Positions 7,287 through 18,400 of a DNA stretch of 64,000 nucleotides are shown in pieces (within the stretch, counting starts at the first letter, position 1; the number at the start of each line of letters is the position of its first letter). A program made the position numbers and the translations under genes. Source of the stretch: Frankiaceae bacterium (GTDB lineage: Bacteria > Actinomycetota > Actinomycetes > BP-191); assembly GCA_035556555.1 (NCBI GenBank), contig DATMES010000012.1, positions 1 to 64,000 on the forward strand, written 5' to 3'. The notes beneath the pieces were generated by a model. It made no database searches and was not told where the DNA came from. It saw only the letters and a list, made by a program, of their open reading frames with translations.

Positions 7287-8174
7287 AACGACACCCTTCA
7301 CCGTGCTCTCGGCTGGGCCAGCCTCGGGCTCGGCGCGGCGAACCTCGCCGCGACCCGCCAGGTGGCCCGCCTCTCCGGCGTCGACGACGCCGCCTCCGCG
7401 CCCGGCGTGATCCGCGCCGTCGGCGCCCGCGAGCTCGTCCATGCCGCCGGTCTGCTCGGCGGCACGCACAAGCGGGTCTGGGCGTTCACGCGCGTCGTCG
7501 GCGACACCATGGACCTCGCGGTCCTCGCCAAGGCGCTGAAGAACCGCGACCCGGGCCGCCGCGCGCGCACCATCGCCGTCACCGCGGCCGTCACCGGCAT
7601 CGGCGCGCTCGACCTCGTCGCGGCGCTGAGCAGCCGCCGCCGCGGCGCCGACGAGGACGGGCAGGTCCACGCCTCCGTCACCGTCAACGCTCCCGCGATC
7701 GAGGTCTACCAGTACTGGCGCGACCTCACCAACCTGCCGTCGTTCATGGACCACCTGGAGTCCGTGGAGAAGACCGGCGCGAAGACCTCCCGCTGGACCG
7801 CGAAGGCGCCCGGCGGCAAGACCGTCACGTGGGACGCCGAGCTCACCGAGGACTCGCGCGGGCGGGTCATCGCGTGGCGTTCGCTTCCCGGCGCGAAGGT
7901 GCCCAACTCCGGCCGCGTGACGTTCGCGCCGGCGCCCGGCGACCGCGGCACCGAGGTGCGCGTCGAGCTGGAGTACGACATCCCCGGCGGCCGCGCGGGG
8001 TCGATGGTCGCGCGGATGTTCGGCGAGGAGCCGGCGCAGCAGGTCCGCGACGACCTGCGCCGCTTCAAGCAGGTCGTCGAGACCGGTGAGGTCGTGCGCT
8101 CCGACGGCACGCCCGAGGGCGTCCGTGCCGGCAGGCTCGCCGCGCAGCAGCCCGCCCAGCCCGTCCACGCGTAG
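7281..8174 (+). CDS. membrane-associated N-domain plus SRPBCC (polyketide cyclase/dehydrase-like) protein
   Basis: The 297-aa product has an N-terminal region (1-115) with hydrophobic helical stretches ([36 protein letters not shown]) typical of small integral membrane domains. A SRPBCC/START-like domain (about 130-265) follows: [33 protein letters not shown], then ITWDAEL-type strands and the final helix with [20 protein letters not shown]. The gene lies 11 bp before a zinc alcohol dehydrogenase gene and is probably co-transcribed with it; I recall this pairing from other actinomycete genomes. The SRPBCC domain likely binds a hydrophobic ligand; the exact role is unknown. Confidence 0.75.
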   Translation: MANDTLHRALGWASLGLGAANLAATRQVARLSGVDDAASAPGVIRAVGARELVHAAGLLGGTHKRVWAFTRVVGDTMDLAVLAKALKNRDPGRRARTIAVTAAVTGIGALDLVAALSSRRRGADEDGQVHASVTVNAPAIEVYQYWRDLTNLPSFMDHLESVEKTGAKTSRWTAKAPGGKTVTWDAELTEDSRGRVIAWRSLPGAKVPNSGRVTFAPAPGDRGTEVRVELEYDIPGGRAGSMVARMFGEEPAQQVRDDLRRFKQVVETGEVVRSDGTPEGVRAGRLAAQQPAQPVHA

Positions 8175-8185
8175 GGAGAACGAAC

Positions 8186-9355
8186 ATGAAAGCCAACTGC
8201 TGGATGGGCAAGAACGACGTCTCCGTCGAGAAGGTGCCGGACCCGGTCATCCTCAACGACCGCGACGCCATCGTGAAGGTCACGTCCACCGCGATCTGCG
8301 GCTCGGACCTGCACCTCTACAACGGCTACGTCCCGACGATGCGCAAGGGCGACATCCTCGGCCACGAGTTCATGGGCGAGGTCGTCGAGCTAGGTCGCGG
8401 CGTGTCCAACCTCCAGGTCGGCGACCGCGTCGTCGTGCCGTTCCCCATCGCCTGCGGCGCGTGCAACGCGTGCGCCGCGCAGGCGTTCTCGCTCTGCGAG
8501 AACTCCAACCCGAACGCCGCCATCGCCGAGAAGCTCATGGGTCACGCGACCGCCGGCATCTTCGGCTACTCGCACATGACCGGCGGCTACGCCGGCGGGC
8601 AGGCGGAGTACGCGCGGGTGCCGTTCGCCGACGTGGGCCCGTTGAAGATCGAGGAGGACCTCACCGACGAGCAGGTGCTGTTCCTGACGGACATCCTGCC
8701 CACCGGCTACATGGGCGCGGAGATGTGCGACATCAAGCCGGGCGACGTCGTCGCGGTGTGGGGCGCGGGTCCCGTCGGGCAGTTCGCGGTGGCGAGCGCG
8801 TACCTCCTCGGCGCCGACCGCGTCATCGCGATCGACCGCTTCGAGTACCGGCTCGCGTACGCGCGCAAGTTCGGCGCGGAGACGTTGAACTACGAGGACG
8901 TCGACGTGCTGGAGGCGCTGCGCGAGACCACCGGCGGCCGCGGGCCCGACGCGTGCATCGACGCCGTGGGCATGGAGGCGCACAGCCCCATCCCGGCCAT
9001 CCACGCGTACGACAAGGCGAAGCAGGCGACGAAGCTGGAGACCGAGCGCGGCCACGCGCTGCGCGAGGCGATCCTCGCCTGCCGCAACGGCGGCACCGTC
9101 TCGGTGATCGGTGTGTACGGCGGGTTCCTCGACAAGTTCCCGATGGGCTCCGTCATGAACAGGTCGATCACGATCAAGGCCGGCCAGTGCCACGTGCACC
9201 GCTACCTGCGGCCGCTGCTCGACCGCATCGTCAACGGCGAGATCGACCCCGCGTCGGTGATCTCGCACCGCATGACGCTGGCGCAGGCCCCCGAGGGCTT
9301 CAAGCTGTTCCGCGACAAGCAGGACGAGTGCAACAAGATCGTCCTCACGCCGTAG
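8186..9355 (+). CDS. zinc-dependent alcohol dehydrogenase (glutathione-independent formaldehyde dehydrogenase-like)
   Basis: The 389-aa medium-chain dehydrogenase has a catalytic-zinc Cys ([12 protein letters not shown], about residues 37-48), the GHEFMGEV motif with zinc-ligand His/Glu, a structural-zinc-like loop with Cys ([20 protein letters not shown]) and the Rossmann motif [11 protein letters not shown] (about 190-200). The long insertion before the C-terminus is typical of the formaldehyde dehydrogenase-like subgroup that oxidises aldehydes or alcohols with NAD(P). ATG 8186 follows GGGAGAACG. It forms a likely two-gene operon with the SRPBCC gene. Confidence 0.85.
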   Translation: MKANCWMGKNDVSVEKVPDPVILNDRDAIVKVTSTAICGSDLHLYNGYVPTMRKGDILGHEFMGEVVELGRGVSNLQVGDRVVVPFPIACGACNACAAQAFSLCENSNPNAAIAEKLMGHATAGIFGYSHMTGGYAGGQAEYARVPFADVGPLKIEEDLTDEQVLFLTDILPTGYMGAEMCDIKPGDVVAVWGAGPVGQFAVASAYLLGADRVIAIDRFEYRLAYARKFGAETLNYEDVDVLEALRETTGGRGPDACIDAVGMEAHSPIPAIHAYDKAKQATKLETERGHALREAILACRNGGTVSVIGVYGGFLDKFPMGSVMNRSITIKAGQCHVHRYLRPLLDRIVNGEIDPASVISHRMTLAQAPEGFKLFRDKQDECNKIVLTP

Positions 9356-9364
9356 CAACGCGAG

Positions 9365-9403
9365 AGGCGCAGGGCGCGACGAGTCCCGCCGCACCCCGCG
9401 CCT
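9365..9403. terminator. hairpin between convergent genes
   Basis: AGGCGCAGGG (9365-9374) and CCCCGCGCCT (9394-9403) pair with one mismatch. The hairpin lies in the 60-bp gap between the dehydrogenase stop and the stop of the minus-strand exported protein, so it can serve both strands. Confidence 0.45.
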
Positions 9404-9415
9404 TCGCTGTCCGTG

Positions 9416-9958
9416 CTAGTCGATGATCTGGATACGGTCGTCACAGGGCATGACCGGGCCGACCTCGTACGCGTCGACGTACGACGCGACGACCCAGTCG
9501 TTGATGATGCAGCCCCGGACACCGTTCGAGCCGACCCACGTCGTCCGCAGCATGACCCGCGCTGGGCCGCGGACGACCTCGGGGACGTTCGCCGCGGATC
9601 GAGCGCCGATGGCGTAGGTGACGTTCTGCGCGGCGAACGCCGAGCCGACGCCGGTGCCCGCCGTGCTCTTGACCGGGTACCCGGGCGCGTTGTCGATGAT
9701 GCCGACGCGGACGTCCCAGGTGACCGTCTTGCAGATGGGCGAGTCCACGACCGCCCGGATCTCCTCATGCACGACGAGACCAGGGGTGACCTCGGGGTAG
9801 AGACGAACCCTGCCCGTCGAGGGACAGGTCGAGTCGGCGATCGGGAACGGGATCTCGATGCCCGACACCACGGAGGGCTTGGCACCCGCGCCGGGAGCCA
9901 CCCCGACTACGAGGCCTGCCGCGAGAAGAGCCGCGGCCGCGGCTTTCACGGCGCTCAT
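9416..9958 (-). CDS. exported protein of unknown function
   Basis: The 180-aa product starts at the ATG whose last base is 9956, overlapping the stop of the preceding minus-strand gene by 4 bp (ATGA), so translation is probably coupled. A signal peptide (MSAVKAAAAALLAAGLVVGV, cleavage near GAGA-KP) precedes a beta-rich mature part with cysteines at STCPST, SPICKT, RGCIIND and MPCDDR, consistent with two disulfides. No family is recognised. Its partner gene is also exported, so the two may form a surface pair. Confidence 0.7.
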   Translation of the reverse strand: MSAVKAAAAALLAAGLVVGVAPGAGAKPSVVSGIEIPFPIADSTCPSTGRVRLYPEVTPGLVVHEEIRAVVDSPICKTVTWDVRVGIIDNAPGYPVKSTAGTGVGSAFAAQNVTYAIGARSAANVPEVVRGPARVMLRTTWVGSNGVRGCIINDWVVASYVDAYEVGPVMPCDDRIQIID

Positions 9959-10704
9959 CCGCACACGTAGCTTCCGTCGGCGAGCACGGTGGCGTGGACG
10001 TTCGGCGTGCTGGTCTGCCCCACCTCGACCGGACCGAGCTTCGCCTTCGCGAAGAAGTACCCCGTGTGGTGGTCGACGATCTTCTGCGTGTTCGCCGCGG
10101 GGAGCGGGACCAGCTTGTCGACGTACCTGCTCGCATCGGTGTCCCACGGGAACATGCAGCAGTTGGCGGCGTAGGAGTGGCTGGTGTAGTCGCTGAGCGG
10201 ACCCGTCACCGACGGGTACATGTAGCACCACGACAGCTGTCCGGCGTAGACGAACGCGTAGAGCTCGGGCTCGCCGAAGACCTCATACCCGACGTACGCG
10301 GTCTGGGTGTCGCACTTCTGGACGGGTGGAGTCACGATCGGAGGCTTCGACGGCTCCTTCGGCGCCGGCTTGGTGCTCGGCTGGGGCTTCGGCGCCGGCG
10401 CGTGGTCGCACTCGTCGATCTCCTGGCTCTGGCACGGGCCGCGCAGCTCGGCGTCGTCGGTCGGCGCCGAGGTCCACGTCTTGCCGGGCCGGACGTCGGT
10501 CATGACGTTCCACGCCGCGACCTGCTCTTCGTAGGACAGCTTGTAGAACGCCGCCTCCTGCTGCTCCCACGTCCCTTCGGACCAGATCTGCTTCACCAGG
10601 CGGACCGCGGCCGCCCGGTCGATCTCGGCGGTCTGCGCGGTCGCGGGCACTACGACGTTGAGCAGGAGTGCCGCGGTTGCTGCGTACAGCAATCGTGATC
10701 GCAC
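9955..10704 (-). CDS. exported cysteine-rich protein of unknown function
   Basis: The 249-aa product starts at GTG 10704 with AGAAGGGGG (complement of 10712-10720) upstream. The signal peptide is MRSRLLYAATAALLLNVVVP with cleavage near ATA-QT. The mature part has a helical N-terminal segment (RAAAVRLVKQIWSEGTWEQQ), a proline/lysine-rich spacer (PAPKPQPSTKPAPKEPSKPP) and a cysteine-rich C-terminal domain (KCDTQTAYVGYE, WCYMYPS, ANCCMFPWD, YVCG). The proline-rich spacer is typical of a tether crossing the cell wall. It is translationally coupled to the 180-aa exported protein downstream. Confidence 0.7.
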   Translation of the reverse strand: MRSRLLYAATAALLLNVVVPATAQTAEIDRAAAVRLVKQIWSEGTWEQQEAAFYKLSYEEQVAAWNVMTDVRPGKTWTSAPTDDAELRGPCQSQEIDECDHAPAPKPQPSTKPAPKEPSKPPIVTPPVQKCDTQTAYVGYEVFGEPELYAFVYAGQLSWCYMYPSVTGPLSDYTSHSYAANCCMFPWDTDASRYVDKLVPLPAANTQKIVDHHTGYFFAKAKLGPVEVGQTSTPNVHATVLADGSYVCG

Positions 10705-10838
10705 GATTTTGCCCCCTTCTGGGTAGGTATGGCGGGGGGATCGTGTCGGTGCGCCAGACGCGGGTCAAGGGAGGTTGCGGCCGCGCACGCACGACGCGCG
10801 AGAAGAAAAAGTCGTTGCACACCAGCGGATTCGGCGTG

Positions 10839-11351
10839 TCAGGCCAGCCGGGCTTCGTACGCGTCGCGCAGCTCGGTCCACCCGTGGTCGAGTGCGGCCG
10901 CGCCGACGATCGGCCCGACCGGGTCGCCGTCGAGCAGGCGCTCGGCGACCGCGAGGCAGAGGTGCCAGCCGGCCGCGACGTCGAGGCCGGTGCCGCGATC
11001 GGCGACCGAATGCCGCAGCGTCAGCCGCGTGCCGGCACCGGCGGGATCGAGCTGCCAGCGGAGCTGGTCGCCGCCCCACGTGTACTCGAGGACCTTCGGC
11101 GCGTCGGCTCGCCGCACCGTGGCCGGCAGGTCGGCGGACTGGCCGTCGAGCATCGTCAGCGTCACGTCACCGGTGCTGCCCAGGTCGCGGTCCGCGGTGT
11201 ACGGCGCCCACTCCCTCAACCGCGCGGGATCGGTGAGGACCGCCCACACACGGTCTGGCGCGAAACGCAGCTCGCGCGCGAGCTCGAGCGTCCATCGTTC
11301 GCCGTCGCGCGTCATCGCGACGTCGGCGAGCGGCCCCGGGTCGAACGTCAT
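10839..11351 (-). CDS. SRPBCC family protein (AHSA1/CoxG-like)
   Basis: The 170-aa product has the SRPBCC layout: LELARELRFAPDRVWAVLTD, LREWAPYTADRDLG, central strands (TVRRADAPKVLEYTWGGDQL, LTLRHSVADRG) and a long C-terminal helix (GPIVGAAALDHGWTELRDAY). This matches the activator-of-Hsp90-ATPase-like subgroup of bacterial START-fold proteins. A strong GAGGAGGAG lies just before the ATG at 11351. It is 134 bp upstream of the cysteine-rich exported gene on the same strand, so co-transcription is possible but not shown. Confidence 0.75.
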   Translation of the reverse strand: MTFDPGPLADVAMTRDGERWTLELARELRFAPDRVWAVLTDPARLREWAPYTADRDLGSTGDVTLTMLDGQSADLPATVRRADAPKVLEYTWGGDQLRWQLDPAGAGTRLTLRHSVADRGTGLDVAAGWHLCLAVAERLLDGDPVGPIVGAAALDHGWTELRDAYEARLA

Positions 11352-11491
11352 CGCTCCTCCTCGTGGTCGGCGCGTTACACCCCGAACGTACTTGTGCGTG
11401 GGGATCCCGGACCTTCGGCCCTGTCCCCGACGCCAGCGTTGCCTACTTCGAAGAGGCGGCGGTAGCGTGCCGCCTTCCGTACGGAGGCCCT

Positions 11492-14400
11492 ATGGCGACA
11501 ACGGGGGAACGAGCGCAGCAGCCTGGCGGTCCGGAGATCACCCGGGTCCGCTACGACGGCGGGATCCTCAGCGTCTCGTGGCTCGCCAGCCCCAACCCCG
11601 CCACCACGTACGTCATCAACGTCTTCGCCGACGGCCGCCCCCACCCGGTCGCGGTCGTCGAGGCCGGCCGCACGATGAACGGCTGGCTGCCGGTCGACCT
11701 CGTCCCCGGCCACGACTACACCGTCGCGGTCCAGGAGAAGACCGGCGAGTCGTCGCACGGCTGGTCGCAGTACGTCGCCGTCGTGCTCGACACCGGCGCC
11801 GTCACGCACGCGGACACCGACCCCGCCACCGGTGCGCTGACGCTCGCGACGCCGGGCACCGCCGACGAGACGTACCGGCTGCGGCTCGCGCTCAACGGCG
11901 CGCCGCCGGGACCGGAGACCGAGGTGCACGGCGGGTCCGCCGCGGTCCCCGCGCCGCAGCCACCGGGCTGCCTCGCCGCGGCGACGCTCGCGGTCGTCGT
12001 CGACTCGAACGACGCCGTCTCCATCGGCCCGTACGGCCCCGCGTTCGCGATCCCCACCGAACGTCCCAGCCTGCTCGCCGCCGACTTCGACGGCACGACG
12101 CTGACCGCCGCGTGGACGCCGGTGACCGGCGCGACGGCGTACCGCGTCACGGTGCTGAAGGACGGCACGAAGGACGCACAGGCAGACGTCGCTGCCCCCG
12201 CGACCACCGGCGCGGTTCGCGTCGCGCGGTCCTCGGCGGCGTACACCGTCGTGGTCCAGGCGGTGTCGTCGACCGGCAGCGGACCGGCGTCCGCGCCGCT
12301 CACCCTCGTCCTCGGCGCGCCGGCCGTGACGACCACGACGTACGACGGGGCGACGCTCACGCTCGACGTCACCCCGCCGTCCGGCGTGACCCCGGCGGCG
12401 TACGACGTGACGGTGCTCCGCGACGACGTCACGGTCGTCACGACGAGGGCCGGATCCGTTGCGCCCCTGCGGATTCCGCTGCACCAGCCGGTCGCCGAGG
12501 GCGCGTCGTACACCGTGTCCGTCCGGGCCCGCGTGGGTCCGACGAGCGGGCCCGCCGCGACCGCGCCTGTCGTGCTCGTCCCCGCCGACGTGACCTCCGT
12601 CGTCTGCGGCAGCGAGCTCGTCGTCACCGCCGCCCGCGGTGCGCTGCCGGCCGCAGCGGCGATCGACGCCGTCCTCTACACCGACGGCACGCCGGGTACG
12701 CCGCGGCGCGTCGAGGACGGCACGGCCCGCTTCGACGTACCGGCCGGCGCGGCGGCTGTCGCGGTCCGCGGCACCGACGGCGTCGCGACGGGGCCGTGGT
12801 CGGTACCTGTCCCCGCACCCACGGCGCCACCGGTCTTCACCGCCGCGCGCGCCGGCGGCGACGACGTCGCGCTGGCCTGGACGGGCACGGAGGACGCGAC
12901 GTTCCGGGTCGCGCTCGGCGACGCCGTGACGACCGTGCACGGCACCACCGCGAGCCTCCCGCTCGTCGCGGGGAAGGCGTCGGTCACCGAGGTCGCGGGC
13001 GTCGCGGAAGGACCGACGGTGAGTCTCGACGTCGTCGCCGCCGGGCCACTCCTGCGCTCCGCGACGACCCGCGCGGGCCGCCTCGTCACGATCCCGTGGA
13101 CCCCGCCCGCCGAGCCGCCGCTCGCGTCGGTGCAGCCGGTCGTGCGCTGGGACGGCACGGAGGTCGCCCTGCCAGCCACGGCCGACAACCCCGTCGTCCT
13201 CACGCTGCCCGAGGACGTACCCAACGCCGCGACCGTCGCGCTGCGCGGCATCGCCGGCGTCGCGACCGGCCCGCTCGGCAACGCCGCCACACTGCTCACC
13301 GTCGCGCCGGCCGGGCTCACCGTGACGTACGACGGCGAGTCCGTCGTCGCGACGTGGGACGCGACCGCCGACGCCGCCGTCGACCGCTACGCCGTCACGC
13401 TCCGCGCGCCCGGTGCCGACCCCGTCGTCGTCGTGACCGCCGAGCGGACGGCACGTATCCCGTACGCCCCGGAGACCGCGCCGGGCACGGCGCCGGCGGT
13501 GACGGTCGAGGCGATGGCCGGGGAGATCGCGCGCGGCGTCGAGAGCGCGCCGGTCGACGTCCTCGTCGCGCCGCCGGTCGTCACCGACGCGACGTACGAC
13601 GGCACCGGCCTGCGGCTGGCGTGGACCGGCGACGCGAGCACGTACCGCGTCGACGTCGCCGGCCGCGGGCTCGACATCGAGGGACACGAGGCCGTTCTCC
13701 CGATCCCGCCGGGACCCTGGACGGCCGCCGTCCGCGCGACCGCGGCGCACACCACCGGCGCGGCCGACTGCGTTCCCCTGATCACCGAGCAGCCGGCGCT
13801 CCACCCCGTCGCGTTCGACGCGCACAGCGGCGACGCGCGCCTCAGGTGGGACCCGCTGGCCGGCGCCACCGGCTACGCCGTGACCGTCACCGACGGCACC
13901 CACACCGTCGCGACGCACGACGTCACGGACGCGGAGTGCACGCTGCCTGCGAGCACGTTCGCGGCCGGCGGGACGTACGCCGTCTCCGTCCTCGCCACCG
14001 CCTCGACCGCGGAGCGCACCGTCGAGGGCCCGCCCGCGGCGACACCGCTGCTCGCCACTCCCCCGGCACCGGTCACCGCGGCGTACGACGGCGCCACCGT
14101 CCGCGCGTCGTGGGAGCCGGTCGCCGGCGCGAGCGGCTACCGCGTCTCGACGCTCGCGGGTACGACGGTCACCGCCCTCGGCGACACCGCCGCCACGTCG
14201 GGGCAGTGGCCGCTCACCACCAGCGACCTGGCGACGGGACTCGTCGTGCAGCCGCTGGCCGGCACCGCGGCCGGCGCGCCGTCCACGCCGGCGGCGGTGT
14301 TCCCTGCGTCACTGTTCGTCGGCTCGTCGTACGTCGCCCCGCAGTCGGGGCCGGCGCTGACGCCCGCCCCGATCACGCTGCTGCTGCCGCAGCTCTTCGC

Positions 14401-15433
14401 GACGGCGCCGGCGAAGGTCGACGGCCTGCCGCTCGGCATCACCCTGACGGCCACCGCGGGGCCGTACGCGTGGACGCTGACGATCCCCGCGACCAGCCCG
14501 GTGTGGACGTTCGGCGCGAGCCGCGCCGACGTGCCCGCCGCGTGGGTCACGCTCGTCACGCGGCTGCAGAGCCTCGGCGCGACGCCGTACGGCATCGCGG
14601 TCCTCACCGAGGCGGTGTCGCGGGCGCTGCCGCAGACGTTCGCGGAGACGCTGTACTTCGCGTACGGCCTGCAGTTCGCGCGCGGCTGCTTCGACCTGCG
14701 GCCCGGCGTCGTGCTGCGCGTCGAGTACGAGGGCTACCAGGTCGCGCCCGGCGCGCAGACGACGACGCTGTCCGGCTACGTCGCCACCGCCGTCGCCGAG
14801 TACGAGGTCGCGTCGTACGACCGCTCGGGTACGTGGACCAACGGGCTCGACGCGTTCCTCGCCGCCCTCACGCAGCGCGGCGTCACCGTGCCGAGCGTCC
14901 AGAGCGGGGCGCAGCAGGCGGGCGGCGGCGGGGCGCTCGACGCGTTCGCGACGACGATGCAGCTGCCGTTCGTCCGCCTGGTCTACCCGACGAAGTTCCT
15001 CGACACGACGTCGCCGGGCAGCGCGATGCCGCAGCTCAACGCCGTGCTGCTCGCCGGGGCGACCGTCGCCGCGGTGGAGGCCGCGACCGACCTCGTGCGC
15101 AAGGGGCTGCCGCCCGGCGCGGGTGTCGCGAAGACGTACTTCCGGGGGCGCACGGTCGTCAGCGCGCTGGTGCGGGTCGTCGTCGACGGCGTGCCGCGAC
15201 TCGTCCCGCTCGGCACCACGGTCGGCAACGTCCTCGCCGGGCTCGGCCGCCGCCCGCCGGCCGCCGCGCCGCTGACCGGCGTCACGCTACGCCGGCCGCG
15301 CGCGGCCGCGGTCACCGCCGAGGGACCGCAAGAGGACTGGGCCGTACGCCTCGACTGGACGCCCGGCGACCCGTCGCGGCTCGACCTGCCGCTGCTGCAC
15401 GGCGACCTCCTCGACACGGGTGGCGGGTCATGA
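11492..15433 (+). CDS. 1313-aa FN3/Ig-like repeat protein, first gene of the giant-protein cluster
   Basis: ATG 11492 follows GGAGG (11483-11487). The frame is open upstream, but that part reads as non-coding. Residues about 20-945 are roughly eleven repeats of about 85 aa with the FN3-like pattern (T)YDG.(T/S)L.(A/L).W.P at the start and Y.V.V(R/L)A..G at the end; examples are ADFDGTTLTAAWTPVTGATA and AAYDGATVRASWEPVAGASG. The last ~370 residues are a different domain (from SLFVGSSYVAPQSG) with mixed helix and strand, not recognised. There is no signal peptide, membrane helix or LPXTG. Its stop overlaps the next start (ATGA), so it is the head of a coupled operon. Binding or scaffold function is inference from the repeat type. 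Confidence 0.75.
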   Translation: MATTGERAQQPGGPEITRVRYDGGILSVSWLASPNPATTYVINVFADGRPHPVAVVEAGRTMNGWLPVDLVPGHDYTVAVQEKTGESSHGWSQYVAVVLDTGAVTHADTDPATGALTLATPGTADETYRLRLALNGAPPGPETEVHGGSAAVPAPQPPGCLAAATLAVVVDSNDAVSIGPYGPAFAIPTERPSLLAADFDGTTLTAAWTPVTGATAYRVTVLKDGTKDAQADVAAPATTGAVRVARSSAAYTVVVQAVSSTGSGPASAPLTLVLGAPAVTTTTYDGATLTLDVTPPSGVTPAAYDVTVLRDDVTVVTTRAGSVAPLRIPLHQPVAEGASYTVSVRARVGPTSGPAATAPVVLVPADVTSVVCGSELVVTAARGALPAAAAIDAVLYTDGTPGTPRRVEDGTARFDVPAGAAAVAVRGTDGVATGPWSVPVPAPTAPPVFTAARAGGDDVALAWTGTEDATFRVALGDAVTTVHGTTASLPLVAGKASVTEVAGVAEGPTVSLDVVAAGPLLRSATTRAGRLVTIPWTPPAEPPLASVQPVVRWDGTEVALPATADNPVVLTLPEDVPNAATVALRGIAGVATGPLGNAATLLTVAPAGLTVTYDGESVVATWDATADAAVDRYAVTLRAPGADPVVVVTAERTARIPYAPETAPGTAPAVTVEAMAGEIARGVESAPVDVLVAPPVVTDATYDGTGLRLAWTGDASTYRVDVAGRGLDIEGHEAVLPIPPGPWTAAVRATAAHTTGAADCVPLITEQPALHPVAFDAHSGDARLRWDPLAGATGYAVTVTDGTHTVATHDVTDAECTLPASTFAAGGTYAVSVLATASTAERTVEGPPAATPLLATPPAPVTAAYDGATVRASWEPVAGASGYRVSTLAGTTVTALGDTAATSGQWPLTTSDLATGLVVQPLAGTAAGAPSTPAAVFPASLFVGSSYVAPQSGPALTPAPITLLLPQLFATAPAKVDGLPLGITLTATAGPYAWTLTIPATSPVWTFGASRADVPAAWVTLVTRLQSLGATPYGIAVLTEAVSRALPQTFAETLYFAYGLQFARGCFDLRPGVVLRVEYEGYQVAPGAQTTTLSGYVATAVAEYEVASYDRSGTWTNGLDAFLAALTQRGVTVPSVQSGAQQAGGGGALDAFATTMQLPFVRLVYPTKFLDTTSPGSAMPQLNAVLLAGATVAAVEAATDLVRKGLPPGAGVAKTYFRGRTVVSALVRVVVDGVPRLVPLGTTVGNVLAGLGRRPPAAAPLTGVTLRRPRAAAVTAEGPQEDWAVRLDWTPGDPSRLDLPLLHGDLLDTGGGS

Positions 15434-18400
15434 GCGAGCCGGCGTTCACCCGTGACGGGACGACGGCGCTCTACTGGGCCGACCCCGCGGAGAGGGTCGC
15501 TGCCTTCCTCGCCACCGACCCGGACACGCTGGGCCCCGACCCTTCGCTCACCGCCACGTGGGGCGACGCCGGCGGCGCGTACGTCTTCCTCGGCGCGCCC
15601 GCCGGCGCGGCGTTCCTCGCCGACCTCACGACGTGGCTCGCCGACCACCGGCCGCAGGGGCCGCCGCGCTTCCTCTGGGTCGCCGACCCCGCCGCGCCGG
15701 TCACCGAGTGGCTCGTCACCGAGGTGCCGGTGACGGACGGTCTCGTCGAGACGACGATGTTCCAGCTCGCCGACTACGCGCTCGGCGTGACCGGCGGCAA
15801 CGCGATCGGGCCGGCCGAGTCGCCCGACGGCGGCTGGGGCTTCGTCCTCACCGACAGCGCGGAGTCGCCTGCGCTGACGCTGTACTCGCCGGTGGACGTC
15901 CTCTTCGCGCGCACCGGCACCGGCGTCCTGTCGATGACCGCGGGGCACACGGGCTCGTGGCGGTTCGTCCTCGACGCGGCCGCGGGCGGTGACGCGTTCA
16001 CGACGCTCGGCGCCGGCGTGCGGTTCTTCACTGCCGGCACCGACGGCTACGTCAACACCGTCCACTTCGGAGCCGTACGCCAGCCCGGCGACACCGCGCT
16101 CACGCTCTACGCCGAGGTCGACCCGCTACGGCCGTTCGACCGCGAGCGGACGTCGCTCGCGTTCCACTCGTGGGCCGGCGCCGGCACCCCGCCCCCGCTG
16201 GACTCCGGGTACGCCACCGCGCACGGCCACTCGATCACGCTGCAGCCGCAGGCGAGCGCGCGGCTGGTGTTCGGCTTCGCGCCGTTCTTCGTCGGCGAGA
16301 CCGTCAACGGCGGGTACTACTTCGTGCCCGACGGCGCGTTCGCGATCGGCCACTCGTCCGCCGGTGTGACGAGCGCCGACGGCATCGACCGCGTCGTCTG
16401 CGGCACGTCAGGCCTCGAGTACCTCGGCATCCCGCTGACCGGCGGCTGCGCGCTGACGTTCGTGCCGGGCCAGGCGGCGTACGCGCCGCTCGGCACCGCC
16501 ACCACCGGCGAGAACGCGCTGACGGAGCACGGCACGACGTCGTGGGTCTACGTCGAGTCGCCGCCGGAGGCGACGGTCCGCTACTACAGCCAGCCGGAGG
16601 ACGCGCCGCTGTTCTCCGCGCCGGACCCCGCGCGCAACCTCGCCGACGACACGTTCGACCTCCTCGACTTCTACGAGCTGCCCGCGGCGACGCTCCCGAG
16701 CACGTCGGCGGAGCCGGGCGTGGAGGTCGGCGCGACGCCGTTCCCGATGGCGCCGTTCCGCGGCCTCGCGATCGGTGCCGTCACCGACGCCGTCGCGATC
16801 GAGCAGCTAGCGCTCGCTCCGCGCCGCCGCGCCGCGCTGGTCACCGCGCCCGCGCCTCTCCGCGCGACCGCCGAGACGGTGAAGGTCGGCGTCACGCCAC
16901 AGGGCCTCGGCGTCGGCGTCGCGGCCGACGACGCGACGTGGACGTGGCTCGGCATCGGCCACACCGGCACCGCCGCGCCGGAGCCCGACCTGCGGTTCAC
17001 GACGGTCAGCGGGCCGTTCCGCCAGGCGATGCAGACCAACAACCTGTTCCTCGTCCTCGGCAACCCCACGGAGTTCGTGAAGCACGGCTCCGTCGCGTAC
17101 GAGCTCGACGCGCACGCGCTCGACGTCATCGGCACGCTGCCCGGTCCGCCGATCCCGAAGCCCGACCTCGACGCCGTGCGCGCGGCGATGGCCGGCAAGC
17201 CGTACGGCACGCGCGGCGAGTTCCTCACGGCGCTGCGCGCGGTGCGGCCGTTCACCGAGAAGCAGGAAGGCGTGTTTTTGCGCTACGCCGGGCAGCTCAC
17301 ACCGGTCGTCGGTGGCTGGCCGTTCCGCCTCTCCCCCGACAACTGGGGCGAGAAGACGTACGTCCTCATGAAGTTCGTGCTGGGGCGCAGCGTCGCCAAC
17401 CTCGTCCGCGACGTCTCGACGTGGGCGTGGCCCGAGGCCGCGTCGGCGACCGGCAAGCCGGCCGACGCGCAGACCGCGATCGCCGGCGTCATCGACGCCG
17501 CGCGTCAGGCCGTGACCGCCGCCCCGACGTCGCCGTACGCGAACTTCCTCACCGTCGTCGACGACCCCGACTGGACCGGCGTCCTCGCGCTCAACGTCGA
17601 CGTCCCCCTCGAACAGCTCCCGCCCGAGCTGCAGGTGCTCGCCGCCGGCATCGACGCGACGCGCTTCGGCGCGCACCACTTCGGCATGTCCGTGACGCCG
17701 TACAAGGTCCTCGAAGGACGGATCGCGTTCGAGCGCTCGTCGATGTTCGGGCTCATCGACTACCTCAACCCTGAGGACCAGTACTTCGACGAGAACATCG
17801 CGTACGCGTTCCGGGTGCTGCAGCTCACGGTCGGCATCCGCAACTCGGCGGTGACGACGTTCACGAGCCGGGCCGAGCTGCTCGTCAACCGGCTGTTCGG
17901 CGCGTCGGCGCGCCTCCTTCCGACGGCGCACGGCAACAACGTCATCCTCGACGGCGCGCACCAGCGCCAGCGCCTGCCCGACGGCACGGAGCACGACACG
18001 TACGTCTTCTCGATGTCGGGCGACAACCTGTTCAACCTCGACGGCGCGGTGCTGCGCAGCGTCGAGCTGCTCGCGCTGCAGCTCGTCACGGCGAAGGCGT
18101 CCGACCCCGCGTCGGGGACGGCGGTCGTGGACGCGGTGTTCCAGCTGTCGGGCAACCTGCGCTTCTACGAGCCCGCGGGCTTCGACCCGTTCTGCTGGGG
18201 CCCGCCGCTCGCCGGGGGCCACGACTCGTACCTGCGGTTCGGCAACCTCGCGATCGGCATGACGTTCGCGCTCGGCGACCCCGCGAACACGACGGTGTTC
18301 ACGCTCAAGGACGGCAACCTGTCGTTCGACCAGGCCAACAGCGTCGCGCGGCCTGGCTCGCTCGTCGCGCGGTTCCCGATCCGCCTCAGCGGGCTGGTCG

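Noticed and set aside
10729-15429. In-frame upstream extension of the 1184-aa gene
   Set aside because: The frame is open by GC bias, but the translation is Arg/Gly-rich shadow of the FN3-like gene; the ATGA overlap gives a natural start.
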